NCBI RefSeq assembly: GCF_011009015.1
Contig: NZ_CP048878.1
Coordinates: 6,047,001-6,111,000, forward strand
DNA from: Spartinivicinus ruber
GTDB taxonomy: Bacteria > Pseudomonadota > Gammaproteobacteria > Pseudomonadales > Zooshikellaceae
Direction of reading: 5' to 3'
DNA: 64,000 nucleotides
The notes under the pieces were generated by a model. The model was not told where the DNA came from. It made no database searches and worked only from the letters and a program-made list of their open reading frames with translations. Every line of letters begins with the position of its first letter. Positions within the stretch are counted from its first letter, which is position 1. Made by a program: the position numbers and the translations under genes. Positions 35,618-41,889 of this stretch are shown one piece after another.

Positions 35618-35887
35618 TTATTTACCTTCAATTTGGGGTGGCGGGTCTATACGCTCAACAACATAATCTATTAACTTCAAGTTATTATCAAGATTAATTA
35701 ACAGACCATCTCCACCTTCATTTATATTTTTAGGACCAATGAGAATCTGGTATCCATTTTTTTCTTTATTGATAGTAACGGTACTATATCGAAGATCAAT
35801 TTTTTCACTGACTAACCCAGCTGGAAGTTGGTAGACCCATTCAACTGACTTGATGTGATCATTAAAGTTAAAGTACTCAACGTCCAT
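35618..35887 (-). CDS. Hypothetical protein, 89 aa
   Basis: Not recognised. It begins MDVEYFNFNDHIKSVEWVYQ and ends VERIDPPPQIEGK. It has alternating polar and hydrophobic residues suggestive of beta strands and no export signal. It lies 39 bp downstream of a solute-binding-protein pseudogene on the same strand. Confidence 0.5.
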   Translation of the reverse strand: MDVEYFNFNDHIKSVEWVYQLPAGLVSEKIDLRYSTVTINKEKNGYQILIGPKNINEGGDGLLINLDNNLKLIDYVVERIDPPPQIEGK

Positions 35888-35926
35888 TATTTTTCCTACT
35901 CTATAATATAAAATACTAGGGCCTTT

Positions 35927-36401
35927 TCAATCAAGAAGCGCTTTTTCATTACGCTCAATAATTTCATCGATAACACCTTTTTCCTTTAGGCTTTCAAGAA
36001 TTTTTTCATATTGAGAAAAATACTCAATGTATTTTGATTTTTTAGACATAGGAGCAAACAAAAACTGACTGAGGGTCTTCAACAATAGGAACTTTAGTAT
36101 AAACTGCATACTTTTCTCTTTCATCATTGTGAACAGCAGCCATCATTATATCAAATCGACCAGATTCAACTGCTTTTTGACATCGTTTCCAACTTCCCCA
36201 CCGACGAAAACTAATGGAAATGCCCATTTTCTTTTCAAAAACAATAGTTAATACTTCAGGAATAATTCCTGCTAACAAGTCTCCTTTCTCTATTACAAAA
36301 GGCGGGTAATGAACACTGCAGGCCATCATACCTTGATTTGCATGCAAGTTTTTTGAAAATATAAAACATATCCACGAAACACCTGCACTTAACCGCTTCA
36401 T
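35927..36401 (-). pseudogene. Family 3 solute-binding protein, internally deleted and frameshifted
   Basis: The first frame (36401 to 36042) has a signal-peptide-like start (MKRLSAGVSWICFIFSKNLHA), then MACSVHYPPFVIEKGDLLAGIIPEV and GRFDIMMAAVHNDEREKYAVYTKVP, the N-terminal lobe of an SBP_bac_3 protein. A second frame (to 35927) gives the family's C-terminal helix: KSKYIEYFSQYEKILESLKEKG. The middle, about 100 residues, is missing and the frames do not join. The gene was therefore lost by deletion. Confidence 0.72.
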
Positions 36402-36617
36402 AACTAGGCCTATCTTTAATAATTACAGATAGTTCAATATATTAGTCTAATAAACTAAGCTTTGTTGTATTGCTTATTAATCACATAGAGGATGGAGAGA
36501 TATTGGTTTAGCTCTTTTGATTTAAATATTAGCTAATTGGGTGTCAGCTTAGATTAGAAGCTACTTGCTAAGGTTTTGTCAGAAAGGGAAGAGTTGACAT
36601 TGGTATTACCAAAAGAC

Positions 36618-36700
36618 AAAAAAAAGCCCTAACAATCGGGGAAGTTAGGGCATCTAAGAAATTCCATAAAGTTAAGGAGTGTCTTAACGGCGGCAATCCT
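36618..36700 (-). ncRNA. Candidate small RNA B (same architecture as candidate A)
   Basis: On the minus strand a hairpin GTTAA-loop-TTAAC (36671-36688, loop GACACTCC) is followed by a 17-base linker and a terminator GCCCTAAC/GTTAGGGC (36626-36651, loop with TTCCCC) plus eight T. The neighbouring genes are divergent, so this terminator has no protein gene to serve; that is the main reason to propose a small RNA. A promoter is not obvious (TAGGAT could be a -10). Layout and ATGCCCT lead-in match candidate A. Confidence 0.5.
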
Positions 36701-36864
36701 ATCAAATTAAATCAAAGCCCGTATCAGTACTTATACATAACAGCACTTCGGAAAACGCCTATTCTGTATATACAAAGCCTTTAAATACAGATAGTTAAAC
36801 TCCATTTACCTGATATAAGTTTTTAAACTTTTTGTAAGAAAACTCACAGGAAGCTACTTATTTT

Positions 36865-37446
36865 ATGAAGCATGCAACTAAGCGAATCGGTGTATTCGGT
36901 TCTGCTTTCAACCCACCAACCCAAGGCCATGCCAGTGTTATTGAGCAGGCAGCCAATGATTTTGATCAAATTCTACTCGTACCCAGTGCCGCTCACGCCT
37001 TTGACAAAGAAATGCTGGGTTTTGCTGAACGGGTTACTCTGTTGGAAAAATTTATCCTCCAGTTTAAAAATCTGCCCTGTCAACTCAGCATCTACCCAGT
37101 AGAAGCGGAAATGTTACAACAGCAGCCAGACAAACCTGTGTTTACTTATGACCTATTGGATAAACTAGAAAAAAACTATCAGGCAAGCGGTCAACAGGTG
37201 CAACTGAGTTTTATTTTAGGACCTGATAATATGGCCCCAAACACCTGGAAAAAGTTTTATCGAGCCGATGAGATTAAGCAACGCTGGGCGTTATATCCTG
37301 TGCAAGAACAACAGCCTATCCGTAGCACTAATGTAAGAAACCTACTTGCAACAGGCGCAACCCAAAAAGAATTAACCGGACTATTAGCCCCTGAAGTGGC
37401 TGAGTATATTTTTAAAACAGGTTTCTACCAATCACATCAAGTATAA
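36865..37446 (+). CDS. nadD: Nicotinate/nicotinamide mononucleotide adenylyltransferase-like protein
   Basis: 193 residues of the nucleotidylyltransferase fold. RIGVFGSAFNPPTQGH has the TxGH motif (residues 19-22) that binds ATP, and IRSTNVRNLL is the second signature (SxxxR). The middle has ILGPDNMAPNTWKKF. The family makes NAD or its acid precursor from the mononucleotide plus ATP. It lies 16 bp upstream of the ADP-ribose pyrophosphatase gene, so a role in NAD turnover is likely. The housekeeping nadD usually lies beside rsfS, so this may be a second copy. Confidence 0.82.
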   Translation: MKHATKRIGVFGSAFNPPTQGHASVIEQAANDFDQILLVPSAAHAFDKEMLGFAERVTLLEKFILQFKNLPCQLSIYPVEAEMLQQQPDKPVFTYDLLDKLEKNYQASGQQVQLSFILGPDNMAPNTWKKFYRADEIKQRWALYPVQEQQPIRSTNVRNLLATGATQKELTGLLAPEVAEYIFKTGFYQSHQV

Positions 37447-37462
37447 TAAGGTAATTAAATTT

Positions 37463-38089
37463 ATGGCCAAACCAAGTTTTAATCTACAAGATACTGAAAT
37501 TATTCTGCAAGACCGTACTTATAATGGCTTTTTCAAAATTGACCACTACCAGTTAAAGCATCGATTATTTCAGGGCGGCTGGAGCCAACCACTGTCTAGA
37601 GAAGTCATGGTCAGACGTCCAGCAGCTGCCGTATTACTCTTCGATCCTTACCATGATCAAGTCATTGTAGCAGAGCAATTCAGGGTCGGTGCTTTGGCCG
37701 CTAATGACAATAATCCCTGGCTAACAGAAATTGTTGCCGGTATTATCGAAGCAGGAGAAACTGCAGAAGATGTAGCCATTCGTGAAGCCAAGGAAGAGGC
37801 CAACTGTGATGTACAACAGCTTTTACCTATTTGTGAATACTATCCTAGCCCTGGTGGCTGCTCTGAAAAACTTCACCTGTTTTGCGGCATTATAGATACC
37901 TCGGTTGTGGTTGAAGGTGTGTTCGGGTTGGCAGAAGAAGGAGAAGATATTCGCGTAAGCTGTATCCCGGCAAAGCAAGCCATCACTATGCTGGCCGATG
38001 GGCGAATAAACAACGCTGCTGCAATTATTGCTCTACAGTGGTTGTCCCTAAATAAAACAGATATTCAGGAGCGCTTTTGCCAGAAATAA
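37463..38089 (+). CDS. nudF: ADP-ribose pyrophosphatase (Nudix hydrolase)
   Basis: 208 residues. The Nudix box at about 93-115 reads GIIEAGETAEDVAIREAKEE, with all metal-binding Glu residues present and Asn in place of the usual following Gly. YYPSPGGCSEKLHLF after it is the ADP-ribose-specific signature of NudF. The enzyme splits ADP-ribose to AMP and ribose-5-phosphate. It follows the adenylyltransferase gene closely and precedes a lipoprotein gene by 19 bp, probably one transcript. Confidence 0.93.
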   Translation: MAKPSFNLQDTEIILQDRTYNGFFKIDHYQLKHRLFQGGWSQPLSREVMVRRPAAAVLLFDPYHDQVIVAEQFRVGALAANDNNPWLTEIVAGIIEAGETAEDVAIREAKEEANCDVQQLLPICEYYPSPGGCSEKLHLFCGIIDTSVVVEGVFGLAEEGEDIRVSCIPAKQAITMLADGRINNAAAIIALQWLSLNKTDIQERFCQK

Positions 38090-38108
38090 AGGTTCTATGA
38101 GGTAACAG

Positions 38109-38663
38109 ATGCGATTCAAACCCAGCCTAAAAGCCAGTTTATTACTTAGCGGTATACTTACCATGACTGGCTGCAGCACACTCTCTCTAACCAACCTGTT
38201 TGGTAGCGACAAACTTGCAGCAGATGCTAACTGGGTTTTAGTTCCAGTCGCCAACTTCTCCCCTTCTTCTGATGCCGATGAGCAAGTTGAAAGAATGGTG
38301 ACTGTGTTAACTCCTGCGATCGGCCTAAAAAACCTCAACCGCCCACCTGATCCTGAAATAGCCTCTGAAACAGGTTTGCTCGATGATGCCAGTCGTATCC
38401 AGGCAGCTAAAGAGTGGGCTAACCAACAGGACTTTCAATATAGCTTAACGGGCAAAGTACTCTCCTGGACAGATGCCGATGCAGACATCAACCAGCCTGC
38501 AATGATTAGTCTCACTTTGGAAGTGTACGACCTTAAAAGTAACGAGCTACTTTGGACCATCAGTGGAAGCAGTGAAGGCATGCGCGGCCAATCAGTATAT
38601 GAAATCACCCGCCCTCTAATTAGCTCCTTGCTTGTTAGCCTGCCCTTGAATACGAATGAATAA
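38109..38663 (+). CDS. Lipoprotein of unknown function
   Basis: 184 residues. A signal peptide with lipobox MTGC (LLLSGILTMTGCSTLSL) marks it as a lipoprotein. The mature part has NWVLVPVANFSPSSDADEQVERMV and later YSLTGKVLSWTDADADINQPAMISLTLEV-type strands ending RPLISSLLVSLP. This pattern (a name-like PVANFS strand, then a G-x-V strand) is similar in layout to lipoproteins that bind at the outer membrane pore in secretion systems, but no firm match is claimed. Co-transcribed with nudF. Confidence 0.75.
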   Translation: MRFKPSLKASLLLSGILTMTGCSTLSLTNLFGSDKLAADANWVLVPVANFSPSSDADEQVERMVTVLTPAIGLKNLNRPPDPEIASETGLLDDASRIQAAKEWANQQDFQYSLTGKVLSWTDADADINQPAMISLTLEVYDLKSNELLWTISGSSEGMRGQSVYEITRPLISSLLVSLPLNTNE

Positions 38664-38744
38664 CTGTGGTCCATTTTCAAGAGCGATGTTACAGCAAGGA
38701 CGCTAAACTTATTAAGTATCACTCCGAACAGGAGCTACTTATCT

Positions 38745-39089
38745 ATGCTATATGCAAAAAAAGATGAGACAGGGCTGATTGTCGCCATTTCTCAACAAAA
38801 AGAAGGCGATGAATGGAAACCTGTTTCTTTTACTGACGATACAATGCGAGAGTTTTTGGCTCGCAATGAAGATGAAACATTGAAGCATCAGATTTTAGAA
38901 GATGCCGATGCGGACTTTATAAGGGTTTTAGAAGATATAATCGAGCTATTAATCAACAAAGAGGTTTTTCAATTTACTGAATTACCAACACCAGTTCAGG
39001 AAAAACTGCTAAGTCGACGTTGGTATCGAGAACATTCCAGCCAAAGACAACCATCTAACCTAATGGACGATAATGAAGGCTTAATTTAG
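38745..39089 (+). CDS. Conserved hypothetical protein, 114 aa
   Basis: A cytoplasmic acidic protein beginning MLYAKKDETGLIVAISQQ and containing ILEDADADFIRVLEDIIELLI. This type is found in several pseudomonad-like genomes, where it is sometimes mislabelled as a tryptophan synthase beta-like protein. No catalytic motif is visible. It is downstream of the lipoprotein gene and ends 6 bp from the convergent OmpA-like gene. Confidence 0.7.
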   Translation: MLYAKKDETGLIVAISQQKEGDEWKPVSFTDDTMREFLARNEDETLKHQILEDADADFIRVLEDIIELLINKEVFQFTELPTPVQEKLLSRRWYREHSSQRQPSNLMDDNEGLI

Positions 39090-39095
39090 TATTTT

Positions 39096-39719
39096 TTATT
39101 GAAAAACATCCCATCGTTTTTTTTGTCCTTTTGTTACGGCTTTAATTTCTCCCACTACTCGGCGGTTCTTCTTTTTATCAAGCTCAGCCGCAATGGTCAT
39201 TAAAGGCTGCATAGCCCCAACCGTATGCAGTTTTATTCGGTTTTCCTTAATTTCAAATTGCGTAATTAAAATTTTTTTAACTGTTTCAGCACGAGTTAAC
39301 GCTAGCCGTTTATTTTTTTGGCTATTACCTAAGTTTTCTGAGTGTCCAGTAAGTGTAATTTTAGCGGTAGGATATTTTCTTGCAAAAATAGCAAGCTGCT
39401 GTATTTGCGATACTTTTAAAGTTTTTATTTCAGGGGTGTCAGGGTAAAAAGGGATAACTACTGTTTTTTTTATTGTTTTCATGCCCTCTTCAGGGCAACC
39501 TTGATTATTAACTGCAAACTGGCTATCGGTATTAGGACATTGATCTCTTGCATCAATTACCCCATCACCATCTTTATCTCCCAAGCCTTGATGTACTATT
39601 GGTTCAGTATAGCCTCGGGAGTATTCATCTAACATGCCTGCCATTAATATGGCAGGAGGTAATAGCCAGCCGCAAAAAAAACGCCAGTATTGCTTTTTAG
39701 TAGCCGTTAGCGGGTCCAT
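39096..39719 (-). CDS. OmpA-family protein with calcium-binding thrombospondin-type repeat
   Basis: 207 residues. One hydrophobic segment near the N-terminus (FFCGWLLPPAILMAGML) acts as an anchor or signal. DKDGDGVIDARDQCPNT is a type-3 thrombospondin calcium repeat, as found in OmpA-like proteins. The C-terminal OmpA domain (about 85-207) has KITLTGHSENLGNSQKNKRLALTRAETV and NRRVVGEI, the peptidoglycan-binding residues. It overlaps the TolC-like gene by 13 bp and so is translated with it. In LapA-type loci such proteins accompany the secretion apparatus. Confidence 0.87.
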   Translation of the reverse strand: MDPLTATKKQYWRFFCGWLLPPAILMAGMLDEYSRGYTEPIVHQGLGDKDGDGVIDARDQCPNTDSQFAVNNQGCPEEGMKTIKKTVVIPFYPDTPEIKTLKVSQIQQLAIFARKYPTAKITLTGHSENLGNSQKNKRLALTRAETVKKILITQFEIKENRIKLHTVGAMQPLMTIAAELDKKKNRRVVGEIKAVTKGQKKRWDVFQ

Positions 39720-41026
39720 TCGTTTGGTAATTTAACATTAAGTGCAGGTAACAACTGCCCTGTTGCATTAAATACTCGATAGCGCGACAGTAGCTCATCA
39801 TAATCTGCTTCAATAAAGGCTTGTCTGGCCTGGAACAGTTCATTTTCACTATCCAATAAATCCAGCAAAGTACGTTTGCCAATATTAAATTGTTTCTGAT
39901 AAGCCGTTACTGTTTGTCTGCTTGAATTAACGTGTTGTTTTAGTGAAACTTTTTGCTCATTTAAAAATTGATAAGCATTCCAAGACAGTTTTAAGCCTTC
40001 TATCACCTGACGATAGGCATTTTTCTTAACTGCTCTCGACTCTTCAACCCGGTAAGCCGTCTCTTCTTTTCTTGCTTTATCAGCAAAACCATTAAATAAA
40101 TTATAACGCATCCGAACCATAGCAATTAAGTCATTATCTCTGCCATGAACGCCATCGTTATCCCGATCCCAAGCCTGGTCTACTTCAAAGTCTACCCTTG
40201 GCATAAATGGGCTTTTACTGGCTTCATACTGAGCTTCAGCCGCTTTTATATCATAATCGGCAGAAACCAAAGTGGGATGATTTTCTGTCGCTTGTTTAAT
40301 TGCAGATTGCAGGTTAACAGGCAAAAACTTATGATTTGGACTAGGAACAATCATTTTAGCTGGAACCATATTAACTACCCGAAAAAACTCGGCTTCAGCA
40401 TCCATTAAATTGTTTTTTGCGTTAATTACATTAGTTTGTGCTCTAGCACGACGCCCGGTAATTTGGGCTAAATCTGAGCTACGAGAAACGCCAGACTCCG
40501 CTCTTAATCGAATTTGCTGGAAAATCCGATTGTGCGTTTTCAGGTTACGCTCAGCAAGCTCCAGTAATTTTTGTTTTTCTAATACATTTAGATAAACTTC
40601 TGATACTCGAAGAGCAACGTTTTCTGCTGTTGAGGTTAAGGTCGTTGCCTGAGCCAGATTTTCATTAGTGGTTCTATCCACTTCATTAGAAGTGGCAAAC
40701 CCATCAAAAATCATCTGTCGTAGTGATAAAGATAACTCGCGCCGAGTAAAATCAGTATTATCTTCACCGCTTGCTCGCGTGCCAGGGGATGACTTACGTT
40801 GATGACCAATACCTGCAGCCAAGTCTAAGGAGGGTAAATACCCAGACTTTGCCGAAGTGATTGCTGTAGATCCTGCCCGATAGCGTTGCAAGCTAATTAA
40901 CGTTTGCGGGTTGGTATCCAATGCTTTTGCTACTGTCTCTTCCAAAGTGGCTGCCATATTAGGCATCGCGTAGCACAAAAAAGAAACAAGTGCTAATGGT
41001 TTTCCAGTGCGAACAAACAATCTCAC
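39707..41026 (-). CDS. TolC-family outer membrane protein of type I secretion (LapE-like)
   Basis: 439 residues with a signal peptide (ALVSFLCYAMPNMAA) and the duplicated TolC layout. LEETVAKALDTNPQTLISLQR begins the first helical repeat, and DLLDSENELFQARQAFIEADYDELLSRYRV, near the C-terminus, is the conserved end of the second. It forms the outer membrane channel-tunnel. Position in a run with adhesin and OmpA-like genes points to a dedicated adhesin exporter (LapE/AggA type) rather than general TolC. The matching ABC ATPase and membrane-fusion genes are not in this window. Confidence 0.9.
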   Translation of the reverse strand: MRLFVRTGKPLALVSFLCYAMPNMAATLEETVAKALDTNPQTLISLQRYRAGSTAITSAKSGYLPSLDLAAGIGHQRKSSPGTRASGEDNTDFTRRELSLSLRQMIFDGFATSNEVDRTTNENLAQATTLTSTAENVALRVSEVYLNVLEKQKLLELAERNLKTHNRIFQQIRLRAESGVSRSSDLAQITGRRARAQTNVINAKNNLMDAEAEFFRVVNMVPAKMIVPSPNHKFLPVNLQSAIKQATENHPTLVSADYDIKAAEAQYEASKSPFMPRVDFEVDQAWDRDNDGVHGRDNDLIAMVRMRYNLFNGFADKARKEETAYRVEESRAVKKNAYRQVIEGLKLSWNAYQFLNEQKVSLKQHVNSSRQTVTAYQKQFNIGKRTLLDLLDSENELFQARQAFIEADYDELLSRYRVFNATGQLLPALNVKLPNEWTR

Positions 41027-41106
41027 GATGTAACGCCCCCAAATTATTTCTCTAAAGTTACATTATTTTTTAGCAAGGTAATAACAAAGGTGCAAAGTAT
41101 ATCAAG

Positions 41107-41889
41107 CTATTTTTTTGTGTTAGTCAGCAAATGTTGGATGATTTCCACTACTACTCCCTTACTTTGCTCCCACCCTAAACCTGGCTTGAGTTTATCATTA
41201 TAAAGCACTTTCAATAGTGTTTTATCCAACGGCGTCAACTCATCAAAAACACTTTCGTCATTAAATACAGTTGGAAATAGCTGATCATCATCATTTGTCA
41301 GCCCCATTATTTGAGCCATTTCTTCAGCAACACACCCTGGCAAGCGAGCAACAGCTCGCGCCGTATCTGGCGGGATATAAATTGCTGCTTGCTGAATCAC
41401 CCAATCCTGCTGAGTTACTTTAATTTGAAAAAAGCACAAGCTTTTCGACGCCACATTCAACAGTGGTATTCCACCACCGTTTTCAACAATTATATTAGGA
41501 ATCTTAGTAGAATGTGCAAATACTATAATGACATTAGCTTCATTTTTTTCTTGAGTTATTGTCAACGAATGCCCTGTAATTTTTGCAAGCTCTTCTGCCT
41601 GAGCTGTAACAAGCTGAGTTTGTATATCTTTAAAGCCAACACGACTATCAATGTAGATTTTTATAGGGCTTTGCCACTTTCGCAATGGCACCTCTTGAGG
41701 GGGATATTCAGAGTAAAAAGCCGTACGCTTAAATGCTGCCGTTAAATATTCTAGGTCTTGCCATGAATTTATGTCATTTGCATGACACCGAGATAATAAA
41801 AAGTAAAGCCCACAACTGGAGACTATTGCGGGCTTAAGCAAACACAAAAAAAATTGCCAGTAGTTAAAGCGAGATACTTCACTGGTCAA
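41107..41889 (-). CDS. DUF2927-family protein
   Basis: 260 residues starting with TTG at 41889, inside the end of the adhesin gene (11 bp overlap), so its translation is probably coupled. The N-terminus has a hydrophobic export segment (AIVSSCGLYFLLS). The body has LEYLTAAFKRTAFYSEYP, WQSPIKIYIDSR, ANVIIVFAHS and the C-terminal GCVAEEMAQIMGLTNDDDQLF. The EE..Q..GL pattern replaces a metalloprotease-like HExxH and is typical of DUF2927. Its role is unknown, but the place between adhesin and TolC genes suggests adhesin secretion or processing. Confidence 0.78.
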   Translation of the reverse strand: MTSEVSRFNYWQFFLCLLKPAIVSSCGLYFLLSRCHANDINSWQDLEYLTAAFKRTAFYSEYPPQEVPLRKWQSPIKIYIDSRVGFKDIQTQLVTAQAEELAKITGHSLTITQEKNEANVIIVFAHSTKIPNIIVENGGGIPLLNVASKSLCFFQIKVTQQDWVIQQAAIYIPPDTARAVARLPGCVAEEMAQIMGLTNDDDQLFPTVFNDESVFDELTPLDKTLLKVLYNDKLKPGLGWEQSKGVVVEIIQHLLTNTKK

